A stretch of DNA of 46,242 nt from positions 1-46,242 of the forward strand of contig CAKTJX010000019.1 of the NCBI GenBank assembly GCA_934569045.1, read 5' to 3'. A program made the position numbers and the translations under genes. Numbering within the stretch: position 1 is the first letter of the stretch; every line of letters begins with the position of its first letter. This DNA is from an uncultured Oscillospiraceae bacterium. Lineage in GTDB: Bacteria; Bacillota; Clostridia; Oscillospirales; Oscillospiraceae. Positions 25,186-33,502 of this stretch are shown piece by piece. The notes under the pieces are model-generated. The model was not told where the DNA came from. It saw only the letters and a program-made list of their open reading frames with translations, and did not search any database.

Positions 25186-25758
25186 TTACGCCTCCAGGTT
25201 CCATTCCGGGACCATTTTTTTCAGCACCTGGCCCAAATGGCACAGGGGCAGTCCCATCACGTTATAATAGTCGCCCTCCATGCCGGTGCAGAACAGGGCG
25301 CCGCCGCCCTGGATGCCGTAGGCCCCGGCCTTGTCCAGGGGCTCGCCGCTTTCGGCATAGCGCCGGATCTCTCCCGGTGTCAGGGGGCGGAAATGCAGGG
25401 TCGTCACCTCCGTGAAGGTCTCCTGCCGGTCTCCCCGGAGCACGGTGCATCCGGTCATGACCTGGTGGTCCCGGCCGGAGAGCAGGGTCAGCATTTCGGC
25501 TGCCCGGTCCGCCGTTTTGGGCTTGCCCAGAACCTGGCCGCCGCAGACCACAATGGTATCCGCCGCCACGACCACATCGTCAGGCTCTCTCGGAACCGCT
25601 TGGGCCTTTAAGGCGCTGACCCGGGCCGCCTCATCAAAGGGGGGCTTGGCAGGGTCCATGGTCTCGTCAATGTCCGCCGCCCGAATCACAAAGGGCCGCC
25701 CAAACACCGCCATCAGCTCCCGCCGCCTGGGGGACCCGGAGGCTAGAATCAATTGCAT
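25186..25758 (-). CDS. maf: Maf-like nucleoside triphosphate pyrophosphatase
   Basis: A 190-residue Maf/HAM1-fold enzyme that hydrolyses non-canonical or pyrimidine nucleoside triphosphates to monophosphates. It has the opening LASGSPRRRELM, ADTIVVCGGQVLGKPK with the catalytic Asp, and AGAYGIQGGGALF near the C-terminus. In many Firmicutes maf sits in front of mreBCD, and this order is kept here apart from the missing mreB. It abuts mreC without a gap. Confidence 0.94.
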   Translation of the reverse strand: MQLILASGSPRRRELMAVFGRPFVIRAADIDETMDPAKPPFDEAARVSALKAQAVPREPDDVVVAADTIVVCGGQVLGKPKTADRAAEMLTLLSGRDHQVMTGCTVLRGDRQETFTEVTTLHFRPLTPGEIRRYAESGEPLDKAGAYGIQGGGALFCTGMEGDYYNVMGLPLCHLGQVLKKMVPEWNLEA

Positions 25759-25835
25759 ACGCGAATAAGTCCTTTCTTATGCTACTGTGCATCAAAAATG
25801 CGAACTGGATGTAAAGAAAGCGTGAATATTGAAGC

Positions 25836-27920
25836 TCACTCTACCCCACGCAGATACAGCCCTCTTGTGCAGGCGCCGGGGTCGAAGGAGGTGGGGACCA
25901 GGTATTCTTCCAGGACCCGGTCTACCTCTCTGGCGTTTTCTGTGGTGAAATTCAGGCGGATGGCCCACAGGCCCAGCTTGGCCAGGTCGTTCTGCCGGTC
26001 CAGCCAGTAGAGCTTTTTGCCGTTGAGCAGCAGGGAGCGGCAGGTGTCCGCCTCCTTGATCACCGGGAAATCCGCCCCGGTCTTGTCCGTCAGCTTTACG
26101 GGAACGCCGCTCTGGCAGGCGCATTCTCCCGTCTTATTTTTAATGAGGCACTGTTCCGTGATCATCAGGGGCAGGCGGCCATAGGCGATGAGCTCCATGT
26201 TCACCGCCTTGCTGATATCCCGGACCTGGGGCAGGGTCATTTCAAAGCTCAGTGTGGCCGAGGCCAACTTCAGATCCCGCAGCACATTGGCGGAGGCGGA
26301 ATTGAAGATGTTCAGCCCAAAGTCCCCCCGCAGGCGGAAGCCCGTCTCCTTGGCGGGGATCAGCAGACCGATATTGCCCACCAGCGCGTCCCGGATGCCC
26401 AGGGCGCGGACCTGACTCATGCGGTTGCGCAGCCGGGGAAGCTCGTCATCGTGGACAATCCGCGGCAGCACCGCCGCCACCCGTCCCCGGGCGGCCAGGG
26501 CCTGGCACAGCTTCGCGTCCGCCGCCAGAATGTGCAGGGGCACATAGAGCATGCTTGTTTCGCTATCCAGCAGATGCTCTGTCAGCTGCTCCCGGCTGGA
26601 GACCTGAACCGTGAGGCCTGGCTGCCCCGCGGGGCCCTTATAATAGGGAATCTCCTTGGCCCGGCGGACGGGGTGATCCTCCCGGCGGGCCCGGAGGGCG
26701 GTCATCTGGTTCAGCACATCCCGCCGCATGGCGTTGATAGCGGCGGCGGAGAGCATGAGTCCCGGGTCTACCTGGGTGCGCACCTCCACACAGCGGAAAG
26801 GGGTGCCTCCGGTTTTGCCCACCCGGGCGGCCAGCATCTGGCCTGTCAGGGCCACATTCATGGCCCGCTCCGGCCGGGGGCCCTGGGCCATGCACATATG
26901 GCCCTCTTCGTCCGAGGCCGTCAGGCTGCTGCCGTCCACGGTGACCACCGCCCGGAACTTTAAATCCACCAGGGGATTCTCGCCGCTTTCGTAGCTCTGG
27001 CGGGCGGCCTGGAGGAACTGCTGATCCTCCGGGGTGTCCTCATGGACGCCGAACATCTTTTTATCCACCTTGCCCTGGTAGTACCCGGCGGTAAAGCCCT
27101 GGCGGTTGAAGGCGGTGTAGAGGGTTTGCAGCATCTCCTGGGTCACCGGGGCCCCGTCGATGGCCTGCCGGTAGACCTGGGTCACGGCGGCTACATATTC
27201 CGGCCGCTTCATGCGGCCCTCCAACTTAAGAGAGGCCACGCCCATGTCTTGAATATCTTTGACATACTGCACCAGGCAGTTGTCCTTCAGACTCAGGGGA
27301 TACTTGTTTTCCCACCGGGAATAGCCGTAGCTCTGGCGGCAGGGCTGGGCGCAGCGGCCCCGGTTGCCGGACCGGGAGCCGATCATGGCGGAGAGATAGC
27401 ACTGGCCGGAATAGCACATACACAGGGCTCCGTGGCCGAAAATCTCAATTTCAATAGGGGCGTTGGCACAGATGTAGGCGATCTCCTGCCGGTTCAGCTC
27501 CCGGCTCAGCACCACCCGGGACATGCCCATGGCGGCGCACATCTGCACCCCGGCCAGGGAGTGCACCGTCATCTGGGTGGAGCCGTGGACCGGCACATGG
27601 GGGGCAATTTGGCGGCACAGCTGCACTACGCCCCAGTCCTGGACGATGAAGGCATCCACCCCCGCCTGGGCGGCGGAGCGGATCAGATCCCGCACCTGCT
27701 GCATCTCCCGGTCTGTCACCAGGGTATTGAGGGTCAGATGAACCCCCACCCCCCGGACATGGCAGTAGCGCAGGGCCTCCGTCAGGGTGTCGATTGTAAA
27801 ATTCTTGGCGCTCTGCCGGGCGTTAAACGCCCCCACGCCCAAATAAACGGCATTGGCGCCGTTCTGCACCGCAGCCCGCAGCGCATCCATAGACCCCGCA
27901 GGGGCCAGCAATTCCAGCAT
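25836..27920 (-). CDS. U32 family peptidase / RlhA-like protein, long form
   Basis: A 694-residue protein of peptidase family U32. It opens MLELLAPAGSMDALRAAV, and the family signature with GHGALCMCYSGQCYLS, then RGRCAQPCR, supplies the cluster-type cysteines. It carries a C-terminal extension (DUF3656-like) ending near residue 694. Family members include collagenase-like proteases and RlhA/TrhP, which hydroxylate rRNA or tRNA, so an RNA-modification role is at least as likely as proteolysis. The start at 27920 follows GGAGAGGATATCG; TAGAAT with a TG one base before it (27953-27958, minus strand) is a possible extended -10. It ends 77 bases before maf. Confidence 0.88.
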   Translation of the reverse strand: MLELLAPAGSMDALRAAVQNGANAVYLGVGAFNARQSAKNFTIDTLTEALRYCHVRGVGVHLTLNTLVTDREMQQVRDLIRSAAQAGVDAFIVQDWGVVQLCRQIAPHVPVHGSTQMTVHSLAGVQMCAAMGMSRVVLSRELNRQEIAYICANAPIEIEIFGHGALCMCYSGQCYLSAMIGSRSGNRGRCAQPCRQSYGYSRWENKYPLSLKDNCLVQYVKDIQDMGVASLKLEGRMKRPEYVAAVTQVYRQAIDGAPVTQEMLQTLYTAFNRQGFTAGYYQGKVDKKMFGVHEDTPEDQQFLQAARQSYESGENPLVDLKFRAVVTVDGSSLTASDEEGHMCMAQGPRPERAMNVALTGQMLAARVGKTGGTPFRCVEVRTQVDPGLMLSAAAINAMRRDVLNQMTALRARREDHPVRRAKEIPYYKGPAGQPGLTVQVSSREQLTEHLLDSETSMLYVPLHILAADAKLCQALAARGRVAAVLPRIVHDDELPRLRNRMSQVRALGIRDALVGNIGLLIPAKETGFRLRGDFGLNIFNSASANVLRDLKLASATLSFEMTLPQVRDISKAVNMELIAYGRLPLMITEQCLIKNKTGECACQSGVPVKLTDKTGADFPVIKEADTCRSLLLNGKKLYWLDRQNDLAKLGLWAIRLNFTTENAREVDRVLEEYLVPTSFDPGACTRGLYLRGVE

Positions 27921-28035
27921 CGATATCCTCTCCATATGGTATACTTGAGGACATTCTACCACAGTTTGTGGGAAATTTCTACCCTTGGGAGGAGGGTTTG
28001 TGAAAATTTAAGCAAGGAACGGACAAAGCGGGGCT

Positions 28036-28134
28036 GAATTGACAATTATGGTGTCCCTCCGGGACAGATTTAAAAAATTTTTCAAACCGTTTCCGAAGGA
28101 AACACATCAATTGTCAACTGTCAATTGTCAATTT
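28036..28134. repeat. Family A repeat between U32 peptidase and rnf
   Basis: The left arm is short (GAATTGACAATT) and the right arm full (iterated TTGTCAA units ending at 28134). The inside has GTGTCCCTCCGGGACA and a TTCCGAAGGAAA hairpin. It is in the upstream spacer of two divergent genes. Confidence 0.75.
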
Positions 28135-28235
28135 ATCCCCGCCAACCTCTCCCATCTCTGGAAATCTCCTTCTTTTCGTGCACATTGTATCAATATAAAT
28201 TGACTGATTTGGAAGAAATATGCAAAATATACGAA

Positions 28236-28263
28236 AAAGTTTGTTGCCGATGCAACAAACTTT
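28236..28263. promoter_or_regulatory. Perfect palindrome upstream of rnf, Rex-box-like
   Basis: AAAGTTTGTTGC and GCAACAAACTTT pair perfectly around CGAT. Its centre, TTGTTGCCGATGCAACAA (28241-28258), fits the clostridial Rex consensus TTGTTAANNNNTTAACAA at the five outer bases on each side. Rex is the NADH/NAD+ sensor that controls redox genes in Clostridia. It lies 12-39 bases upstream of the -35 box at 28275. A bidirectional terminator is the alternative, because an A-run lies on one side. Confidence 0.5.
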
Positions 28264-28274
28264 GCCGCTGGCTG

Positions 28275-28303
28275 TTGATTCTTGGGCGCGAATAAACTAC
28301 AAT
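28275..28303 (+). promoter_or_regulatory. Promoter of the rnf operon
   Basis: TTGATT (28275-28280), a 17-base spacer and TACAAT (28298-28303), about 74 bases before rnfC. The leader contains a perfect 9-base hairpin TTTTTCCGG/CCGGAAAAA (28331-28351) ahead of the AAGGAGAG ribosome site. Confidence 0.7.
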
Positions 28304-28376
28304 AGTAGCGCAATATTTTCCGGGAATTCATTTTTCCGGTTTCCGGAAAAATCTGATTAGATAAGGAGAGGTACAC

Positions 28377-29705
28377 ATGGAAATCAAAACGTTCCATGGC
28401 GGTGTCCATCCGGCGGGAAACAAGGCGCTGTCTCAGGACTGCCCCCTGACGCCCCTGCTTCCCAAGGGCGAGCTGGTCTATATGACCAATCAGCATATCG
28501 GCAAGCCCGCCACCCCGGTGGTGAAAAAGGGTGATCACGTCCTGGCGGGACAGGTGATCGCGGAGGCCGGCGGCTTTGTTTCCGCCAACATCATCAGCTC
28601 CGTTTCCGGCACCGTCAAAGCCGTGGAGCCCAGAAAGAACGCCTCCGGCGGCTCCGCCACCGCAATCGTGGTGGAAAATGACGGGGAATACACCCTGGCA
28701 GAGGGGGTAGGCGTTCCCTTTGACCCCAAGGATGCCAGCAATCAGGAGATTCTGAGCCGGATTCAGAAGGCCGGTATTGTGGGCATGGGCGGCGCAGGCT
28801 TCCCCACCCACGTCAAGCTCACCGTGAAGACCCCGGAGAAGATCGACTACGTCATCGCCAACGGCGCCGAGTGTGAGCCCTACATCACCTGTGACGATCA
28901 GCTCATGCGGACGAAATCCGCCGAGATCGTGGCGGGTATCGAACTGATTCTGCGGCTGTTTCCAAACGCCAAGGGCGTTGTGGTCATTGAGAACAACAAG
29001 CCGGAGGCCATCGCGGCCATGGAACAGGCCTGCCAGGGCCATGACCGGGTGTATGTCCAGCCCGTCAAGACCAAGTACCCCCAGGGCGGCGAGCGCTCCC
29101 TGATCACCGTCATTGCCCAGAAGCATCTGAAGCTGGGCATGCTGCCCGCCGATGCCGGGTGCGTGGTGGACAATGTAGCCACCATTTATGCCATCTATCG
29201 GGCGGTGTACTTCTCCGAGCCTCTGATGGAGCGCGGCTTTACCGTGTCCGGTGACGCGGTGGAAAAGCCCGGCAACTTCTGGGTGAAGATCGGTACCAGC
29301 CACCAGGAGGTGGTAGATGCCTGCGGCGGCTTCAAACAGGACCCCAAGAAGGTTCTCTCCGGCGGCCCCATGATGGGCTTCGCCATGACCGGCCTGGAGG
29401 CCCCCATCTGCAAGAACAACAACGCCCTGACCTGCCTGACCGTGGACGAGGTGGAGATCGCCGAACAGGAGATGACCGCCTGTCTGCGCTGCGGACGGTG
29501 CAGCCGGGCCTGCCCCCTGGGCCTCTCTCCCCAGCTGATGCAGGTTGCCGCCATCCGCAAGGATTACGACCGCTACGAGCACAAGCTCTATGGCCTGGAC
29601 TGCATCGGCTGCGGCTGCTGCACCTATGGCTGCCCCGCCAAGCGGCCCCTGATGCAGCTGTTCAAGACCACCAAGGCCGAGATCATGGCCATGAAAAAAC
29701 GATAA
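28377..29705 (+). CDS. rnfC: Rnf complex subunit C (NADH/ferredoxin oxidoreductase subunit)
   Basis: A 442-residue soluble, membrane-associated subunit of the Rnf complex, which moves electrons from reduced ferredoxin to NAD+ and pumps Na+ or H+. The N-terminus has a barrel-sandwich-like region with Gly-rich GMGGAGFPTHVKL for nucleotide/FMN binding and GAECEPYITCDD. Two [4Fe-4S] motifs lie at the C-terminus: CLRCGRCSRACPLG and CIGCGCCTYGCP (409-420). Length is as in other clostridial RnfC. It is the first gene of rnfC-DG-E-A-B. Confidence 0.95.
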   Translation: MEIKTFHGGVHPAGNKALSQDCPLTPLLPKGELVYMTNQHIGKPATPVVKKGDHVLAGQVIAEAGGFVSANIISSVSGTVKAVEPRKNASGGSATAIVVENDGEYTLAEGVGVPFDPKDASNQEILSRIQKAGIVGMGGAGFPTHVKLTVKTPEKIDYVIANGAECEPYITCDDQLMRTKSAEIVAGIELILRLFPNAKGVVVIENNKPEAIAAMEQACQGHDRVYVQPVKTKYPQGGERSLITVIAQKHLKLGMLPADAGCVVDNVATIYAIYRAVYFSEPLMERGFTVSGDAVEKPGNFWVKIGTSHQEVVDACGGFKQDPKKVLSGGPMMGFAMTGLEAPICKNNNALTCLTVDEVEIAEQEMTACLRCGRCSRACPLGLSPQLMQVAAIRKDYDRYEHKLYGLDCIGCGCCTYGCPAKRPLMQLFKTTKAEIMAMKKR

Positions 29706-29720
29706 GGAGGGGTCAGATTT

Positions 29721-31256
29721 ATGGATAACCTGTATAATATCTCTTCCTGCCCCCACGTCAGAAGCAAGCTGACCACCCAGGTGGTTATGACCGACGTGCT
29801 GATCGCCCTGCTGCCCACCGCCATCCTGGGCGTGATTTTCCATGGGTTCCAGGCGTTTCTGATCATTGCCCTGTCCATGGCCAGCGCCGTGGTGACGGAA
29901 TATCTCTTTGACAAGGTGACCCACCGGCCCAATACCATCCAGGACCGCAGCGCCATGGTAACAGGCCTTCTGCTTGCCCTGACCATGCCCGCCAAGGTGC
30001 CCTTCTATCTGCCGATTCTGGGCTCTGTGTTTGCCATCCTGGTGGTCAAGTGCCTGTTCGGCGGCCTGGGCCACAACATTATGAACCCCGCCCTCACCGG
30101 ACGGAGCTTCCTGCTGATCTCCTTCGGCAGCATGATGACAGTTTACTCCGTAGACGGCGTGTCCGCCGCGACCCCCCTGGCGCTGCTTGCCGAGGGCCAG
30201 ACCACCCAGCTGCTGCCCATCCTCATGGGCTCTGCCAGCGGTGTCATCGGTTCCTCTGCCCTGGCGCTGATGCTGGGCGGCATCTACCTGCTGGTCCGGG
30301 GCGGCATCACCTGGGAGATTCCCACTTCCATGATCGCCACCACCTGGCTGTTCCTGGTGATTTTCGGCGGCCATGGCTTTGACCCGGCCTACATCCTGCC
30401 CCAGCTGCTGGGCGGCGGACTGCTGATGGCGGCCTTCTTCATGGCAACGGACCCCGTGTCCTGCCCCTCTACGAGAGACGGCCAGATCGTATTCGGCATC
30501 TTCGCCGGTATCCTCATCGGCCTGTTCCGTGTGAAGGGCGCTTCCCCCGACTCCACCACCTACGCCATCCTGATCGCGGACCTGGTAGGCCCCGTCATCG
30601 ATGATCTGATTATCCCCACCCCCTTCGGCTACCGGATTCCCAAGGAGCGGAAAAAGGCCATCCCCAAGCCCGTCTTCATTCTGCTGGCCATCACCCTGAT
30701 CGCGGGACTGGCCCTGTCCGGTGTGTATGTCCTGACCAAGGACACCATTGCCGAGAACCAGGCCAGCGCCAACAAGGCCGCCCTCATGGAGGTGCTGCCC
30801 GAGGCCGTGGACTTTACCACTGACGAGGAATTCCAGATTAAGCTTGCCGACCAGGGCGATACCTACGGCGCGGACTTCGGCGGCGCGAAGATCGAGAGCG
30901 TGGCTGTGGGCGTGGATGCCTCCGGCAACACTGTGGGCTACGCCGTCACCGTCTTCAACTCTGACAGCTACGATGGCGGCCTGACCCTGGTGGTCGGCAT
31001 CCAGGCGGACGGCACCGTCAACAGCATCTCCTTCACGGAGCTGCACGACACTGCCGGTATGGGCATGAAGTGCGGCGATCCCGAATTCAAGGATCAGTTC
31101 AACAACGTCAAGGTAAGCAAGTTCACCTTGAATAAGGCTGGCGGCTCCACGGAAGACGATGTGATCGACTCCGTCTCCGGCGCGTCCGTCACCTCCGGCG
31201 CTGTGGTCAACGCCGTCAACGCCGCGCTGGACTTCGTGTCCGACCGGATCGGTTAA
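29721..31256 (+). CDS. Rnf complex: fused subunits D and G
   Basis: One 511-residue reading frame holds two proteins that are normally separate. Residues 1-about 312 are RnfD: about nine to ten membrane segments and the covalent FMN threonine in DGVSAATPLA. Residues about 318-511 are RnfG: one membrane helix (FILLAITLIAGLALSGVYVL), an extracytoplasmic domain and the flavin-attachment motif SGASVTSGAVV with its Thr. There is no stop or internal ribosome site between them, the joint is GYRIPKERKKAIPK, and no second rnfG lies in the operon. It is translated from GGAGGGG, 15 bases after rnfC. The fusion would fix D and G at a 1:1 ratio. Confidence 0.92.
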   Translation: MDNLYNISSCPHVRSKLTTQVVMTDVLIALLPTAILGVIFHGFQAFLIIALSMASAVVTEYLFDKVTHRPNTIQDRSAMVTGLLLALTMPAKVPFYLPILGSVFAILVVKCLFGGLGHNIMNPALTGRSFLLISFGSMMTVYSVDGVSAATPLALLAEGQTTQLLPILMGSASGVIGSSALALMLGGIYLLVRGGITWEIPTSMIATTWLFLVIFGGHGFDPAYILPQLLGGGLLMAAFFMATDPVSCPSTRDGQIVFGIFAGILIGLFRVKGASPDSTTYAILIADLVGPVIDDLIIPTPFGYRIPKERKKAIPKPVFILLAITLIAGLALSGVYVLTKDTIAENQASANKAALMEVLPEAVDFTTDEEFQIKLADQGDTYGADFGGAKIESVAVGVDASGNTVGYAVTVFNSDSYDGGLTLVVGIQADGTVNSISFTELHDTAGMGMKCGDPEFKDQFNNVKVSKFTLNKAGGSTEDDVIDSVSGASVTSGAVVNAVNAALDFVSDRIG

Positions 31257-31267
31257 GGAGGGATACC

Positions 31268-31930
31268 ATGAAACCCTATGTAGAACGTCTTTACAACGGC
31301 CTGGTGAAGGAGAACCCGGTATTCGTGCTGATGCTGGGCATGTGCCCCACCCTGGCTGTCACCACCTCCGCCATGAACGGCCTGGGCATGGGCCTGTCCT
31401 CTCTGGTGGTTCTGGCTGTTTCCAACCTGGTCATTTCCCTGCTGCGCAAGATCATTCCCGATGAAGTCCGGCTGCCTGCCTTTATCGTGGTGGTTGCCTC
31501 CTTCGTTACCGTGGTGGAGCTGCTGATGGAGGCTTATATGCAGTCTCTCTACTCTGCCCTGGGCATTTACATCCCCCTAATCGTGGTCAACTGCATCATC
31601 CTGGGCCGGGCGGAGGCCTACGCCTCTAAGAATCCCCCGCTGCTGAGCCTGTTCGACGGTATCGGCATGGGCCTGGGCTTCACCGTGGGCTTGACCATCA
31701 TCGGCACCATCCGGGAAGTGCTGGGCAACGGCACCTTCTTCGGCCTGAAGATTCCCGGGTATGAGCCCATGGCATTCTTCGTCCGGGCGCCCGGCGCGTT
31801 CCTGGTGCTGGCCATTCTGGTCGCCATTATGAACGCCACCGGCATTAAGAACCGGGCCAACAAGATGACGGAGGGCTGCGACGGCTGCTGCGCCAGCTGC
31901 TCCTCCGCCTGCGACAAAAAGGAGGGCTAA
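31268..31930 (+). CDS. rnfE: Rnf complex subunit E
   Basis: A 220-residue integral membrane subunit with six predicted helices, paired with RnfA to form the ion-moving half of the complex; both families share a conserved buried Cys-bearing pair of half-helices that can hold an iron-sulfur centre. Typical segments are NPVFVLMLGMCPTLAVT and YIPLIVVNCIILGRAEAYASKN. After the last helix the protein ends in a Cys-rich tail, GCDGCCASCSSACDKKEG, with five cysteines in about 12 residues. GGAGG precedes it by five bases; rnfA starts three bases after its stop. Confidence 0.94.
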   Translation: MKPYVERLYNGLVKENPVFVLMLGMCPTLAVTTSAMNGLGMGLSSLVVLAVSNLVISLLRKIIPDEVRLPAFIVVVASFVTVVELLMEAYMQSLYSALGIYIPLIVVNCIILGRAEAYASKNPPLLSLFDGIGMGLGFTVGLTIIGTIREVLGNGTFFGLKIPGYEPMAFFVRAPGAFLVLAILVAIMNATGIKNRANKMTEGCDGCCASCSSACDKKEG

Positions 31931-31933
31931 GGG

Positions 31934-32509
31934 ATGTCCAATCTGATTCTGATTATCGTCACCACAGCCCTGGTCAACAACGTGGTTCTGAGCCAGTTTT
32001 TGGGCATCTGCTCCTTCCTGGGCGTTTCCTCCCAGAAGAAGGCCTCCCTGTCCTTAGGCCTGGCTGTTACCGCCGTGCTGACCGTCTCCTCCGCTGTGGC
32101 GAGCCTGCTGTATGACTATGTGCTGCTGCCTCTGGGGCTGGACTATTTGAAGACCATCGTCTTCATTCTGGTCATTGCCGCCCTGGTGCAGATGGTGGAG
32201 ATGTTCCTGAAGAAGAACGCCCACGCCATCTACCAGTCCCTGGGCATCTATCTGCCCCTGATCACCACCAACTGCGCCGTGCTGGGCGTGGCCCTGACCA
32301 ACGTGCAGAACGGCTATAACCTGCTGGAGAGCATCTTCGCCGGTCTCGGCACCGCCATTGGCTACACCGTGGCCATTGTCCTGCTGGCCGCCGTCCGGGA
32401 GCACCTGGACGAGGATGCCATCCCCGCCCCCTTCCGGGGCGCACCCATTGTGCTGCTGTGCGCGACCCTGATGGCAATGGCCTTCATGGGCTTCAGCGGC
32501 CTGGCATAA
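31934..32509 (+). CDS. rnfA: Rnf complex subunit A
   Basis: A 191-residue membrane subunit with about six helices, homologous to RnfE and NqrE. It opens LILIIVTTALVNNVVLSQFLG and has the family segment GIYLPLITTNCAVLGVAL with the conserved Cys. With RnfE it forms the membrane path that transports the ion. It starts three bases after rnfE, and its ribosome site lies inside the rnfE end. Confidence 0.96.
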   Translation: MSNLILIIVTTALVNNVVLSQFLGICSFLGVSSQKKASLSLGLAVTAVLTVSSAVASLLYDYVLLPLGLDYLKTIVFILVIAALVQMVEMFLKKNAHAIYQSLGIYLPLITTNCAVLGVALTNVQNGYNLLESIFAGLGTAIGYTVAIVLLAAVREHLDEDAIPAPFRGAPIVLLCATLMAMAFMGFSGLA

Positions 32510-32521
32510 GGAGGAAGAGAT

Positions 32522-33313
32522 ATGCAGGGAATTCTGATTGCGACTCTGGTCATCGGCGTGGTGGGCCTGCTTCTGGGCCTGGCCCTGGTGACCGCCAGCA
32601 AGAAATTTTATGTAGAGGTGGACGACCGGGTGACGAAGGTCCGGGAGTGCCTCCGGGGCGCCAACTGCGGCGCCTGCGGCTATGCCGGCTGTGATGCCGT
32701 GGCTGAGGCCATTGTCAAGGGCGAGGCCCGTGTGGACGCCTGCCCCGGCAACAGCTCCGAGAACATCGCCAAAATTGCCGCCATCCTGGGCAAGGAAAAC
32801 ATTGACCAGGACCCCCAGGTTGCCTATGTCCGCTGCGCGGGCACCTGTGAGGCCACCAAGGCCAAGGGCAATTATGTGGGCCTGCAGGACTGCCGGGCGG
32901 CGGTGCTTTCCGGCGGACTGGGCTTCATGTCCTGCGACTATGGCTGCATCGGCCTGGGCAGCTGCGTGAATGCCTGCCCGGAGCATGCCATTTCCATCCA
33001 GAACGGCATTGCCCATGTGAACCCAAATAAGTGCATCGGCTGCGGCCTGTGCTCCAAGACCTGCCCGAAGCACGTGATTGAAATGCACGACCGGGCCGCC
33101 AAGGTGGCCGTCAGCTGCTCCAACCATGACCGGGGCCCCGCTGTCAAAAAGGTCTGTGTGGTCGGCTGCATCGGCTGCGGCATCTGCGTCAAGCAGTGCG
33201 AGCAGGGCGCTGTGACCCTGGAGAACAACCTGGCGGCCATCGACTACAACAAGTGCATCGCCTGCGGCAAGTGCACCGAAAAGTGCCCCACCAAGGCAAT
33301 TCACTTCGTCTAA
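32522..33313 (+). CDS. rnfB: Rnf complex subunit B (ferredoxin-type iron-sulfur protein)
   Basis: A 263-residue subunit that accepts electrons from soluble ferredoxin. It has an N-terminal membrane helix (about residues 5-25), then the Fe-S domain C..NCGACGYAGCDAVAEA..C, a second Cys group in VRCAGTCEA / SCDYGCIGLGSCVNACP, and classical [4Fe-4S] motifs CIGCGLCSKTCP, CIGCGICVKQCE and CIACGKCTEKCP. The number of clusters is in the range known for acetogen RnfB. It is the last gene of the operon, and a terminator follows. Confidence 0.95.
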   Translation: MQGILIATLVIGVVGLLLGLALVTASKKFYVEVDDRVTKVRECLRGANCGACGYAGCDAVAEAIVKGEARVDACPGNSSENIAKIAAILGKENIDQDPQVAYVRCAGTCEATKAKGNYVGLQDCRAAVLSGGLGFMSCDYGCIGLGSCVNACPEHAISIQNGIAHVNPNKCIGCGLCSKTCPKHVIEMHDRAAKVAVSCSNHDRGPAVKKVCVVGCIGCGICVKQCEQGAVTLENNLAAIDYNKCIACGKCTEKCPTKAIHFV

Positions 33314-33324
33314 CTCCATACCAA

Positions 33325-33360
33325 AAAATCCGCCTGCCCCAACCGGGGTAGGCGGATTTT
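33325..33360 (+). terminator. Terminator of the rnf operon
   Basis: AAATCCGCCTGCCCC and GGGGTAGGCGGATTT pair around AACC, followed by TTTT. The A-run in front may let it also serve the minus strand, but the next minus gene ends 140 bases away. Confidence 0.9.
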
Positions 33361-33372
33361 CAATATAAAATC

Positions 33373-33475
33373 GTCCCGAAGGGACACCGTAACCGCCCGC
33401 CAGGGCGATTTCATCCGGCAAGAGGCCGGATTTCTTCTGCCTTCCGGCAGATTTCACCCGGCCCATCTGGGCCGG
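33373..33475. repeat. Tandem cluster of five small palindromes (family E)
   Basis: Five perfect stems follow each other: GTCCC/GGGAC (33373-33385), CGCCC/GGGCG (33394-33407), ATCCGGC/GCCGGAT (33413-33431), TCTGCC/GGCAGA (33436-33451) and CCGGCCCA/TGGGCCGG (33458-33475). Several are followed by ATTTC. The last two share GGCAGATTTCACCC with the hairpin at 1069-1136. It lies between the convergent rnfB and rluD genes. Confidence 0.75.
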
Positions 33476-33502
33476 ATTTCACCGGGCTGCCCCAGTAGCC
33501 CC

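Noticed and set aside
28236..28263. Palindrome upstream of rnf as a plain terminator
   Set aside because: It follows no gene on the plus strand, and the nearest minus-strand gene (U32) points away from it. A terminator for an unseen small transcript cannot be excluded but is less likely than an operator.
28128..31046. A 972-codon open frame on the minus strand opposite rnfC and rnfDG
   Set aside because: It is the shadow of high-GC genes on the plus strand. It has no ribosome site or family match, and its composition is rich in His/Gly/Gln as expected from antisense reading.
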